Source: Kibdelosporangium aridum (GTDB lineage Bacteria > Actinomycetota > Actinomycetes > Mycobacteriales > Pseudonocardiaceae). Taken from it: 64,000 nt of DNA. A model generated the notes under the pieces. The model was not told the DNA's origin. It made no database searches and worked only from the letters and a program-made list of their open reading frames with translations. Location: the NCBI RefSeq assembly GCF_900176515.1, contig NZ_FWXV01000008.1:124001-188000 (forward strand), read 5' to 3'. Of the stretch, positions 53,301 through 61,276 are shown piece by piece; position 1 is the stretch's first letter; each line of letters begins with the position of its first letter. A program made the translations under genes and the position numbers.

Positions 53301-54015
53301 CAGCCCTGACTCCCGCCTGCTGGCCGCGGCCAGCGAAGACGGCCACGCACACCTGTGGGACATAGCCGATCCGCGTCGGCCCGTCCCGGTGGCCAAGCTC
53401 AACGTCGAACGGACGAACCTGGTACTCGCGGTCGCCTTCAGCCCGGACGGCCAGACGCTCGCGGCTGCCACGGCCAACGGCAAAGTCGGGTTCTGGAACC
53501 TCAAGGATTCTCGCAACCCCGTCATGATCGGCCAGCCGCTGGCCGCCGCGCGCGACATCATCTATGCGATCGCGTTCACCTCCGACGGACGGATCTTCGC
53601 CACCGGCAGTTCCGACGGCGTCGTGCGCCTCTGGGACATCACCGACCGCGAGCGGTCCGCACCGGCAGGCCCGGAGATCACCGGACTGGACGGCCACATC
53701 CAGACGCTGGCATTCAGTCCCGGCAACACGATTCTGGCCGGCGGCAATCGCGGGCAGATCCAGATCTGGGACGTCACCGATCCCGCCAAACCGTACACTG
53801 TGGCCAGTCTGGACCGGTCCCGGCAAACGACATGGAGCCTGGCCTTCAGCCCGGACGGCCGCACATTGGCCGCCGCCAACGGAGACCTCAGGTTCTGGGA
53901 CATCGACCCGGAACGCGTCGCCAGCCAGATCTGCTCGACCACAGGCGACATCATCACCGAAGCCGAGTGGCAGAAGCACCTGCCCGATGTCGCCTACCAG
54001 CCAGCCTGCCGATGA
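50311..54015 (+). CDS. HTH-nSTAND1-WD40 signalling protein
   Basis: 1234 residues from the GTG at 50311 (GGGGAG precedes it); ATG 50335 is an alternative. An XRE-type helix-turn-helix (about 15-70) is followed by a STAND NTPase (PYRGLESF entry, Walker A GASGSGKS at 139-146, Walker B VVDQFEE near 184-190), then a membrane helix (about 494-516) and 14 WD40 repeats (about 584-1230), enough for two seven-bladed propellers. nSTAND1-WD40 proteins are large sensor switches common in actinobacteria; their triggers are mostly unknown. Having both an HTH and a membrane helix suggests a membrane-tethered regulator, or an HTH used for protein binding. Confidence 0.9.
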   Translation: MGDEAGRGMRDEFARELDALRRRAGLTIRQVAKEVDAPYGTVGGYFSGRHSPSTSQLALFTKVLEVCGVRDPDEIRRWVDALERVRRPLGRRPASKVVPYRGLESFQVEHGEWFFGREALTETLMRRVAERPGLLMVVGASGSGKSSLLRAGLGSAFQQRMRLTTPGARPLERLADLAGAEVAVVDQFEEVFTLCSDEAERDAFVAALGALTVPVVVGMRADFYASALRHDLLASALQHAHLVVRPMNEAELQRAIVEPARKANVELEDGLVELMLHELGPTTHRDGAAHDPGALPLLSHALLATWERGRRGTMTVADYRSSGGIAGAVAQTAESVYGELSPAEREAARRVFLRLVHVGEDTVDTRRRVRRAELLEHEVLDRFVEHRLITVDADMAEISHEALIPAWPRLRQWIDADRAGLRLHRQLTESAQAWHEGDRDPDTLYRGARLAAVRDWSQDHEAALNPLEREFLNSSVAQELAEQTRSRRRARRLHQLLAVLAVLTLLTGTMTVVALEQRSRANEERDRAISRQIAITANRLRDGDPALAAQLSLAAYRIAPTTDARSSLIASSGAPMVTRMVRPGGTRQVIAVSKDGKLFASAGASDVADSDTTVLLWDLSNPQNPRRVGEPLTGHTKAVYAVAFSPDGRTLATGGSDNTIRLWNVTDPAHPTPLGEPLTGPEKRVLSIEFSPDGTVLAVGSADKTVRLWNVAATPATPVGQPIIGSAGDVQVVSFRPDGLVLAAADTAGAAHLWDISDPRQPLAKSAPLKIPSRVNVVAFTPDGATLAVGSNDRMVRFWTVPDSGPPVPIGEPLNAALNSIYAMAFSSDGNLIAVGNASSTTQLWDWKARRMITSLPHPEPVTGVAWRHDDRLLVTNSVDGIARVWTVPGPSVPATERRITTIAYHPGGQLVASAGSDVQLAYVPERNRPSTIGPALLPQADQIGGTVAISPDGRTLAADTRENKAVVLWDISDPRQPVRLGSPLTGPTLAIGSLAISPDSRLLAAASEDGHAHLWDIADPRRPVPVAKLNVERTNLVLAVAFSPDGQTLAAATANGKVGFWNLKDSRNPVMIGQPLAAARDIIYAIAFTSDGRIFATGSSDGVVRLWDITDRERSAPAGPEITGLDGHIQTLAFSPGNTILAGGNRGQIQIWDVTDPAKPYTVASLDRSRQTTWSLAFSPDGRTLAAANGDLRFWDIDPERVASQICSTTGDIITEAEWQKHLPDVAYQPACR

Positions 54016-54027
54016 CCCGTGGCGGGA

Positions 54028-55284
54028 TCAGCTTCCCTTTTGGGGCACGAGGAGCGTCATCGGCTTGGCACCCATGCCGTGCAGCACCACGCTTCCCAGG
54101 ACGCACGTCACCGTGATGACCAGGATCGTGTCGGCAGCGGTTCCTTCCGGCAGCCGGTTGAAGGCCAGGAGACCGAACACGATCGACGTCGTGCCGCGTG
54201 GTCCCAACGCCCCGACCAGAAGGCGCTCACGCCCCGACATCCTGGACCCGACGAGGGACAGTGCCACGGGCACCATGCGGATCACCGTGAGCACCGCAAG
54301 GCAGAAGAGCGCCACCTGCCACGAAATTCCGAGTGAGTACACAAGGACAGCCGCGATTCCGACGACGAACCACATGGTCATGGTCAGCAGCGTGGTGACG
54401 TCCTCCAACAGGATGAAGTCCTTGTTCACAGCGTCTGCCCTGATTTCCGCGCGGTCAGCTCGGCCGTCGTGGACTCTGCGTGCCTTGCGCAGCCGGTGCA
54501 CGTAGCGGAAGGCGACGCCTGCGACGAACGACGCGACGAACCCATTGCCGTCGATGGCGACGGTCGCCGTGAAGGTCAGCAACGGTGCCAACAGCACCGC
54601 GACACGCCCGGACTGACCGGTCAGCCATCCCGCCTGGTGTGCACGATCCATCAACCACCCGAGCAAGGTGCCGAGCACGACACCGACGACGATGGCCTTG
54701 ACAGCGAAGGGAACCACCGTCGCCAGTGCGTCGAGCGGAGTCCGTTGCTGGGTTTGGTCACCAGCCAGGATCAACGCGAAGAGGAACAAGGGGGAGATGA
54801 TGCCGTCGTTGTAGCCGCTTTCCACGTTCAGCACGCTGCGTACTCGCATCGACAGCGACCGATCGCGCACCAGCCGCTCCGCGGGAGCGAAGTCGGTCGG
54901 CACGGTGACACCCGCGATCAGCAGCAGCACCGCCCACGGCAGGCCGGGGAACAACAGCCAGCCCAGGAGCGCGGCCAGCCCGAGGCTCACCGGCAGGGCG
55001 ATGAGCAGCACCCTGGCCGCCAGGCCGGGGTAACCACCCCACAACCGTCCTCCGCGCAACTCGGTGGCGTCGACGAACAGCAGCACCGCGAGGATGATCT
55101 CCGCCGCGTGCTGCACCGCTTCGGTGTTCAGTACAGGCGCGATGGAGTTCTCGTTGAGCAGGCCGACCACGACACCGGCCAGCACCATCACGACCGGCGC
55201 GCCGAGGTTCCACCGGTCCAGCCGGGCCGCTGCCAGCGACCGGACAACCATGGCGACCGCGGCGGCGAGCAGCAACGAGTTCAT
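54028..55284 (-). CDS. Cation:proton antiporter (CPA1-like)
   Basis: 418 residues from the ATG at 55284, seven bases after GAGGA; a TTG six codons upstream is also in frame. About 12 membrane helices are present. The ion-binding helix reads GVTVPTDFAPAERL, and the conserved NVESGYNDG segment follows, as in NhaP/CPA1 antiporters. It exchanges Na+ or K+ for protons at the membrane. It stands alone, convergent with the STAND gene (12 bp between stops). Confidence 0.9.
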   Translation of the reverse strand: MNSLLLAAAVAMVVRSLAAARLDRWNLGAPVVMVLAGVVVGLLNENSIAPVLNTEAVQHAAEIILAVLLFVDATELRGGRLWGGYPGLAARVLLIALPVSLGLAALLGWLLFPGLPWAVLLLIAGVTVPTDFAPAERLVRDRSLSMRVRSVLNVESGYNDGIISPLFLFALILAGDQTQQRTPLDALATVVPFAVKAIVVGVVLGTLLGWLMDRAHQAGWLTGQSGRVAVLLAPLLTFTATVAIDGNGFVASFVAGVAFRYVHRLRKARRVHDGRADRAEIRADAVNKDFILLEDVTTLLTMTMWFVVGIAAVLVYSLGISWQVALFCLAVLTVIRMVPVALSLVGSRMSGRERLLVGALGPRGTTSIVFGLLAFNRLPEGTAADTILVITVTCVLGSVVLHGMGAKPMTLLVPQKGS

Positions 55285-55410
55285 GGGCTCATCCTCGCGC
55301 AAACAGTCCTAAAAGGAGAAACTGACCCGACGTCACGAGTCAGCGAACAACTGGCCGGCCGTCTACTGGGGAGTGTGTGGACGCACGTCGCAAGCCAGAT
55401 CCACACCGGA

Positions 55411-55740
55411 CTATCGGTCTGTCCACATGCGCGTCTCGGCGGCGGTGTACATCGCGCCGCAGTTGCCTGTGATGGTGCGAACGCTGGCCAGCGCGCGGTC
55501 GAACCGCATCTGCTCGGGCATGGCCAGCAATTCGTCCGCATCGTCGCCGGCTGCCCATGTCACCACGGTCTGCCCAGCGCCTTCTGCCGACGATCCGATC
55601 CAGATCAGCGGCGGGTTGCACGTGAAGTCCCAGAGTTGCCGTGGACCGTGGTACACGGCCGTGGCGAACGTCATGACGACTCCCACCACGGGAACTCCGA
55701 CCGCCAGTGGTGGGACGCAATCGAGCAAGTCGTCAGTCAT
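55411..55740 (-). CDS. Hypothetical protein
   Basis: 109 residues from the ATG at 55740. One hydrophobic stretch (PPLAVGVPVVGVVMTFATAV) lies near the N-terminus, followed by a mixed region (ADELLAMPEQMRFDRALASV) and two Cys. No family is recognised. It is the best candidate in the otherwise empty 55285-55945 stretch, but its reality is unproven; no ribosome site is obvious. Confidence 0.4.
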   Translation of the reverse strand: MTDDLLDCVPPLAVGVPVVGVVMTFATAVYHGPRQLWDFTCNPPLIWIGSSAEGAGQTVVTWAAGDDADELLAMPEQMRFDRALASVRTITGNCGAMYTAAETRMWTDR

Positions 55741-55945
55741 GGCCACCAGAGTCGTGCCCGCGAGGGCGGCAGGCCATCCGTGTGATGTCCACATGGCCCC
55801 CGCCGGTCGGCGGGGTACGCGCCAGCCAGTCGGCCGGAACGTGTCCGCCCGCGGTCGTCCGTCCCCGTTGACGTGCGCCGACAGCGTGCCGGATGGGCCT
55901 ATCCTCGGCTATACCGGGACAAGGGTGGCCAGCGAGGAGTCGAGC

Positions 55946-56596
55946 GTGATCCGGGTAGTGGTGGTGGACGACGAAGCGCTGGTCCGCTCGGGGTTCGAGC
56001 TGATCCTGCGAGCCGCGGGAGACATCGACGTGGTCGCCACCGCGACCGGTGCCCAGGCGGTCCGCGAGATCACCGCGTGCAAGCCTGACGTCGTGCTGCT
56101 GGACATCCGGATGCCGGACGTCGACGGGCTCACCATCCTGCGTCAGGTGCGGGCGATGTCCGATCCGCCCGTTGTGGCCATGCTGACCACGTTCGACTCC
56201 GACGAGTACATCGCGGCCGCGCTCCGGTCCGGTGCGGCCGGGTTCCTGCTCAAGGACACCGACCCGGAACAGCTCGCCCAGTTGGTCCGTACCCTGGCCA
56301 GCGGCGGAGTGGTGTTGTCGCCGAAGGTCACCCGCGCGGTCGTGGACGGCTATCTGGACGCAGGCGCCGGTTCGGCGGCCGCTGACCGCGTCGCGCAGCT
56401 GACCGACCGGGAACGGGATGTGCTCATGCTCATCGCCGAGGGACTGTCCAATGCCGACATCGGCGCGCGGGTGCACCTCAGTGTGGGCACGATCAAGGAC
56501 CACGTCAGCGCCATTCTCACCAAGCTCAGGGTGGGCAGCCGGGTACAGGCCGCGCTGCTCGCGCAACGGGCCGGGCTGCTGCGGCACAGCGACTGA
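55946..56596 (+). CDS. NarL/LuxR-family response regulator
   Basis: 216 residues from the GTG at 55946 (GAGGAGTCGAGC precedes it). The receiver has VVVVDDE at the N-terminus, phospho-acceptor Asp53 (LLDIRMPD) and Lys in LLKDTDP. The C-terminal LuxR-type HTH is LTDRERDVLMLIAEGLSN and GTIKDHVSAILTKLRVG. It overlaps the kinase gene by one base (TGATG) and is its partner. Confidence 0.94.
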   Translation: MIRVVVVDDEALVRSGFELILRAAGDIDVVATATGAQAVREITACKPDVVLLDIRMPDVDGLTILRQVRAMSDPPVVAMLTTFDSDEYIAAALRSGAAGFLLKDTDPEQLAQLVRTLASGGVVLSPKVTRAVVDGYLDAGAGSAAADRVAQLTDRERDVLMLIAEGLSNADIGARVHLSVGTIKDHVSAILTKLRVGSRVQAALLAQRAGLLRHSD

Positions 56597-57684
56597 TGGC
56601 CAGGCGGGACCGGGTGATCGACGCGGCACTTGTCGGTGCGGCCGCGCTGGATGTGTGGCTGACCACGGAGGTCTTCGCCGCAGAAGACCTTGACCTGCTG
56701 ACGATCGCGTTCGAAGTGCTCGCAGTGCTCGGTCTGACCGTCCGGCGGCGTCTGCCTTATGTGTCCTTCCTGGTGGCCTTGCCTTCGTGGTTTTTGTCGG
56801 CGGCTATGGTCGCCATGTTGATCGCGCTCTACACCGTCGCCAGGAACACTCGTGACCGGCGGGTACTGGCGGCCTGCGCTGTCGCGGTTTTTCTCGGCTA
56901 CGACTTTCCCTGGTCGCCGTACGATTTGTCGGCGGTCCCGGATAAGGCGTTGCTGCGCAACGTCGTCTACGCTGCGATGACCGCGGCCGCACCGGTGTTC
57001 CTCGGCCAGCTCATGGCGCGTATGAGGGAGATTGAGGATGCACGCTGCCACGAACGCCGTCTTGTCGCCGAGACAACCCTTGCCAGGGAACGTGCCCAGC
57101 TGGCGCGGGAGATGCACGACGTGGTGTCCCACCAGGTCAGCCTGATCGCCGTGCGAGCCGGTGCGCTGCAGGTCAGCACGACTGATCCGGACACAAAGGA
57201 CGCCGCAAGCACCATCCGCAGGCTCAGCACCGACACCCTCGACGAACTGCGCCACATGGTGACCCTGCTGCGAGCCTCCGGCAGCCTCGCCACCGAACTC
57301 ACCCCGCAACCCACTCTGGCCGAACTCGAGCGGCTCATCGCGCACAGTGGTATCGAGGTCCGGCTCGATGGCAGCGTCCCCACCGGGATCGGCGCGCACG
57401 CCCAGCGGGCGATCTATCGCACGGTGCAGGAAGCGTTGACCAACGTCCGCAAACACGCGCCCGGCGCGGTAGCCGCCGTCCACATTGAACAAGACAACAA
57501 TGATCTGACCGTCACGATCACCAACACGCGGCCCACCCGGCCGACTGTGTCGTTGCCCAGCGCGCGGCACGGCCTGCTCGGAATACGAGAACGCGCCGAA
57601 CTGCTCGGCGGCACAGTGGAAGCAGCTCCCACGATCGACGGTGGATTCCGGGTCCGGCTGGCCCTGTCGACCGACCGCCAGTGA
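56596..57684 (+). CDS. Sensor histidine kinase (HisKA_3 type)
   Basis: 362 residues. Four or five N-terminal membrane helices (about 10-140) with almost no extracytoplasmic domain suggest membrane-state sensing. The dimerisation region has REMHDVVSHQVSL with the phospho-acceptor His, and the ATPase region has AQRAIYRTVQEALTNVRKHAPG and HGLLGIRERAELL. It pairs with the upstream response regulator. A close paralogue of the same size is encoded convergently seven bases away. Confidence 0.93.
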   Translation: MARRDRVIDAALVGAAALDVWLTTEVFAAEDLDLLTIAFEVLAVLGLTVRRRLPYVSFLVALPSWFLSAAMVAMLIALYTVARNTRDRRVLAACAVAVFLGYDFPWSPYDLSAVPDKALLRNVVYAAMTAAAPVFLGQLMARMREIEDARCHERRLVAETTLARERAQLAREMHDVVSHQVSLIAVRAGALQVSTTDPDTKDAASTIRRLSTDTLDELRHMVTLLRASGSLATELTPQPTLAELERLIAHSGIEVRLDGSVPTGIGAHAQRAIYRTVQEALTNVRKHAPGAVAAVHIEQDNNDLTVTITNTRPTRPTVSLPSARHGLLGIRERAELLGGTVEAAPTIDGGFRVRLALSTDRQ

Positions 57685-57691
57685 CCATCCT

Positions 57692-58801
57692 CTATGGACT
57701 GCCAGTCGTGGGCAGGCGCAGTCGCACGTGGAATCCACCGTCGGGTGTCGGTCCGCTGGTGAGGGTGCCGTTCAGCAGTTCGGCCCGCTCATGCAGACCG
57801 ATCAGGCCGTGCTGCGCACTCGGGAGCGACAGCGTGGGCCGGGTCGGCGGGCCGTTGGTCACCGTAACCCCCAACTCGTCCTCGTTGTGCCACAGTCGCA
57901 CGACCGCAGTGGCTCCTGGGGCGTGCTTGCGGACGTTGGTCAGAGCTTCCTGCACCGTGCGGTAAATCGCTCGTTGTGTGGCGGCGTCAGCGTCGGTGGG
58001 CATGGTGCCCTCGACGGTGGTGTCGATGCCACTGTTCGCTATGAGCGTGGGAAGCGCGGTCAGCGTCGGTTGCGGCGCAAGGTCTGTGGCCACGCTGCCC
58101 GACGCCCGCAGCAGCGCGACCATGTGCCGAAGCTCGTCCAGCGTACCGACACTGAGCCGGCGGATGGTGGCGGCGACTTCCTTGGTCTCCGGATCGGGCG
58201 GGCTGACCTGGAGCACCCCGGCATGCACCGCGATCAGACTGACCTGATGGGACACCACGTCGTGCATCTCCCGCGCCAGCTGGGCGCGTTCCTTGGCCAG
58301 CACGGTCTGTGCGATCAGTTCGCGTTCGTGTTCGCGGGCTTCGTTGATCTCCGCCAGCCGCAGCGACAAGTCGCGCCTGGCTTGGACCAGCTGACCGAGG
58401 AATGCCGGTGCGGCACCCATCATCAGCGCATAGATCACGTCGACCATGATGGACGGACCGGAGATCAGGTCGACCTTGTCCGGCCAGGGCACCGCGTACC
58501 CGATCGCCACGGCGGTGGAGCACCACGCGAGCGCCCGTCGGTCCCGGGTGTGGCGTGCGACGCCATACAGCGTGATCAAGACCGCGACGACCGCATACGA
58601 CAGGGCCAGCATCGGCAGGGTCAACACGAACGCGACGTACGGATGACGTCGCCGCAACGGCAGCGCGAGCACGGCAACAGCGACCGCGACCGTGGACAAC
58701 GACCACTCAGGCTCGGTTCCCAGCCATGCGTCGAGCACGGCCAGCCCGAACAGCAGGACCTCCGCTGTCCACCGGAGCTTGTCACCCATCCGCTCGTTCA
58801 C
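57692..58801 (-). CDS. Sensor histidine kinase, paralogue without its own regulator
   Basis: 369 residues from the GTG at 58801, chosen because a CATACT -10 ends six bases upstream; ATG 58789 is an alternative. The layout matches the kinase at 56596: membrane helices, REMHDVVSHQVSL, a long near-identical segment from RRLSxxTLDELRHM to LRASGS, and RTVQEALTNVRKHAPG. No response regulator lies beside it on this strand, so it may feed the NarL-type regulator at 55946. Confidence 0.92.
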   Translation of the reverse strand: MNERMGDKLRWTAEVLLFGLAVLDAWLGTEPEWSLSTVAVAVAVLALPLRRRHPYVAFVLTLPMLALSYAVVAVLITLYGVARHTRDRRALAWCSTAVAIGYAVPWPDKVDLISGPSIMVDVIYALMMGAAPAFLGQLVQARRDLSLRLAEINEAREHERELIAQTVLAKERAQLAREMHDVVSHQVSLIAVHAGVLQVSPPDPETKEVAATIRRLSVGTLDELRHMVALLRASGSVATDLAPQPTLTALPTLIANSGIDTTVEGTMPTDADAATQRAIYRTVQEALTNVRKHAPGATAVVRLWHNEDELGVTVTNGPPTRPTLSLPSAQHGLIGLHERAELLNGTLTSGPTPDGGFHVRLRLPTTGSP

Positions 58802-58807
58802 CGGCTC

Positions 58808-58813
58808 AGTATG
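58808..58813 (-). promoter_or_regulatory. -10 element for leaderless kinase
   Basis: Minus-strand CATACT, six bases before GTG 58801; same hexamer and spacing as at 16208-16213. Confidence 0.5.
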
Positions 58814-59049
58814 ATCGCCCAACGGCGGTCGGCCCGCCACCTGGCTGGAACACTCCCGACGAGCGGCGGCTGGAAACCAGCCGCGGTGCTGATGACTTCG
58901 GTGTCGCCGCGAGAGAACGATTGGCTGTGCCCAGCCAGTCCGCGACCAGCTCGTGCCATCCGAAACGCGATGATTGCCGACCAAAGGATGATCCAAGAAC
59001 AGCCACAAGGATGAAGCGGGCACACCCCGGCCTTGCCCACAGTGGAACC

Positions 59050-60543
59050 ATGCACCACGGACGACCAGCGGTCGCTGATCCTCTGGTTGACCGGCGCTGG
59101 GTCGTGCTGTCCATCCTGTGCGCCAGCCTGCTGCTGGTCTCGGTGGACGCCACGGTGCTGCACATGGCGTTGCCCGCGCTGGCAGCGGACTTGCGGCCGA
59201 CGGCCACCGGTCAGCTGTGGATCATCGCGGCGTATTCGTTGGTGGCCGCGCCCTTGCTGCTGGCCTTCGGGACCCTGGGCGATCGACATGGTCGCCGCCG
59301 GATCCTGGTGCTCGGGTATGTGGTGTTCGGTTTGGCGTCGCTCGCCTGCGCGTGGGCGCCGAACGTGCCGGTGATGATCGCCGCGCGTGCGGCGCTCGGC
59401 GTGGGTGGCGCGATGATCATGCCAGCCACTTTGTCCTTGCTGCGCCAGGCTTTCCCGGATCGTGCCGAGCGCAGGACGGCGATCGGCGTCTGGAGCGGGA
59501 TCGCCGGTTCCGGTGCGGTGCTCGGGCCACTGCTGGGCGGCTTCCTGGTGGAGACGTTCTCATGGCACGCCGCGTTTCTCATCAACGTCCCGGTGATGGT
59601 CGCGGTGATTCCGTTGACGTACTGGCTGATCCCGGAGTCCGCGGATCCGCCGGACGGACCTTGGGACGTGCTCGGCGCGGCCCTGGCAGCGGTCGGTGTG
59701 GCCGGGGTCGCGTTCGCAGTCAAGCAAAGTCCGCACGGCGGATCGATGTTCGTGCTGGGCCCCTTGGCCGGGCTGCTCGGGTGCCTGCTGCTGGTGGCGT
59801 TCGTGCGACGGCAACGGAAACTGCGTGTTCCGTTGCTTGAGGTGGGGTTGTTCCGCAATCCCGCATTCAGTGTCGCGGTCGGCAGTGTCCTGCTTGTTCT
59901 GATGTCATTGGTCGGCCTGGGCTTGCTGTTCGCGCAGTACCTGCAACTCGTGCTGGCGCTGGAACCGATGCAAGCCGCTCTGCGACTGCTGTTCGTGATG
60001 GCCGCGGCGATCATCGGCAGTCTCGTGGCAGGTCCGCTGCTACAGCGTTTCGGCAACCGCCTGATGACCGTCACCGGCTTCGCGGTCGGTGCGATGGCGC
60101 TGGCAGCCGCGGCCGTCGGCCTGACCGTCGGTGAAGGCAGCACTTTGATCGCTCTCGACCCGTCCTCGCGCGGCACCCAAGCCTTGCAGCAGGACCTGGC
60201 GGGTTCACCAGGCGCGCGGACGGTGTGTGTCACCGGCGATGGTTGCCTGCTTCCTCTGGCCGACGGCATGGCCGACACGTTGTTCTACGGATACAGCCTT
60301 GAAGAGATGCCCGACCCGGTGGCCGCGATCCGTGAGGCGTACCGGGTTCTGCGACCGGGCGGGGAACTCGTGCTGTTCCTCTGGCGGCCTGTGATGAACC
60401 GCCGTCGTCGTCGGCCGCTCATCGCATTGCTGGACACGCTTTTCGTGCGCGATCGTGCTGCGGTCGGTCCGCAGAACCTCCGCCTGGTCTATCGAAAGTC
60501 CACAGTGGACAAGTTTCGGAGAACGGCCATGATTGGCGCTTGA
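59050..60543 (+). CDS. MFS transporter fused to a methyltransferase remnant
   Basis: 497 residues from the ATG at 59050; ATG 59011 is also possible. Residues about 1-360 are a DHA2-type multidrug MFS transporter (motif A LGDRHGRRRIL, motif C GSGAVLGPLLGG) with 10-11 helices, and then the frame passes without a stop at about 60130-60150 into a class I methyltransferase fragment (IALDPSS, LPLADGMADTLFYG, AYRVLRPGGELVLF). The transporter lacks its last helices, and the methyltransferase lacks its N-terminal SAM loop GxGxG. This looks like a deletion that joined two neighbouring genes. The fused product is probably inactive in both roles, though the open frame may still be expressed. Confidence 0.72.
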   Translation: MHHGRPAVADPLVDRRWVVLSILCASLLLVSVDATVLHMALPALAADLRPTATGQLWIIAAYSLVAAPLLLAFGTLGDRHGRRRILVLGYVVFGLASLACAWAPNVPVMIAARAALGVGGAMIMPATLSLLRQAFPDRAERRTAIGVWSGIAGSGAVLGPLLGGFLVETFSWHAAFLINVPVMVAVIPLTYWLIPESADPPDGPWDVLGAALAAVGVAGVAFAVKQSPHGGSMFVLGPLAGLLGCLLLVAFVRRQRKLRVPLLEVGLFRNPAFSVAVGSVLLVLMSLVGLGLLFAQYLQLVLALEPMQAALRLLFVMAAAIIGSLVAGPLLQRFGNRLMTVTGFAVGAMALAAAAVGLTVGEGSTLIALDPSSRGTQALQQDLAGSPGARTVCVTGDGCLLPLADGMADTLFYGYSLEEMPDPVAAIREAYRVLRPGGELVLFLWRPVMNRRRRRPLIALLDTLFVRDRAAVGPQNLRLVYRKSTVDKFRRTAMIGA

Positions 60544-60589
60544 TGGGAGCAAACCCTAGCCGTGTGTCGCGCTTGATGGGACTATCAAG
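60536..60589 (+). promoter_or_regulatory. Repeated operator-like sites before the DJ-1 gene
   Basis: GCGCTTGATGGGA occurs at 60536-60548 and 60569-60581, exactly 33 bp apart. The second is part of a dyad CTTGAT-6-ATCAAG (60572-60589) ending 18 bp before the DJ-1 start. This fits a regulator bound on one face of the helix. Confidence 0.4.
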
Positions 60590-60607
60590 GAAGGGAAAGG
60601 AGTGAGT

Positions 60608-61171
60608 ATGGCACGAGTGTTGGTCCTGACAGCCGACGCCGCTGAAGAACTCGACTCGATGTACCCGGTATTCCGTTTGCGGGAAGGTGGCCATGAGGCA
60701 GTAGTGGCTGCTCCTTCGACGCGGGCGGTGAAGTTGGTGGTCCACGACTTCGAGCCGGGCTGGGACGCGTACACCGAGAAGCCCGGCCATCAGTTACCTG
60801 TGGACTTGGCTTTCGGCCAGGTGGATCCCGAAGACTATGACGCGCTGGTCATCCCGGGTGGCCGTGCACCGGAGTACATCCGCCTTGATCCGGACGTGGA
60901 TCGGATTGTCAGGCATTTCTTCGACAACGGGCTGCCGGTCGGCACGATCTGCCACGGCCCGCAAGTGCCGGCGGCGCTGGGGCTTCTGCGCGGTCGTACG
61001 ACGGCCGCGTACCCGCCCTTGAAGTTTGACATGGAACAGGCCGGCGCCACGTTCGTGGACGCGCCTGACGTAGTGGACGGCGCGATGGTGTCCTGCCGCG
61101 GGTGGCCGGATCTGCCGGAGTGGTCGCGAGCGTTCATGCAGGTTTTGGAGAGGTCGAGCGTTCCGGTCTGA
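60608..61171 (+). CDS. DJ-1/PfpI family protein
   Basis: 187 residues from the ATG at 60608, which has AAAGGAG at optimal distance; GTG 60602 overlaps that site and is less likely. The nucleophile elbow is TICHGPQ with the reactive Cys, and the family start LVLTADAAEELDSMYPV is complete. Members are glyoxalase III, peptidase- or chaperone-like stress proteins. No partner gene is in the operon; the following gene converges. Confidence 0.87.
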   Translation: MARVLVLTADAAEELDSMYPVFRLREGGHEAVVAAPSTRAVKLVVHDFEPGWDAYTEKPGHQLPVDLAFGQVDPEDYDALVIPGGRAPEYIRLDPDVDRIVRHFFDNGLPVGTICHGPQVPAALGLLRGRTTAAYPPLKFDMEQAGATFVDAPDVVDGAMVSCRGWPDLPEWSRAFMQVLERSSVPV

Positions 61172-61204
61172 CCGGCGCCAGCTCTGTCTACAGTGGATTG
61201 ACTT

Positions 61205-61240
61205 CGTGCCCGGTGTGCGGACAGACCGCCACCGGGCACG
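61205..61240. terminator. Bidirectional terminator between DJ-1 and LacI genes
   Basis: An 11-bp stem (CGTGCCCGGTG with CACCGGGCACG) extended by GCGG/CCGC and closed by the loop ACAGA lies between the convergent stops. Confidence 0.8.
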
Positions 61241-61276
61241 TCGGGCAGAATGGCCGCGATCGCGTTGGGGCAGTGC

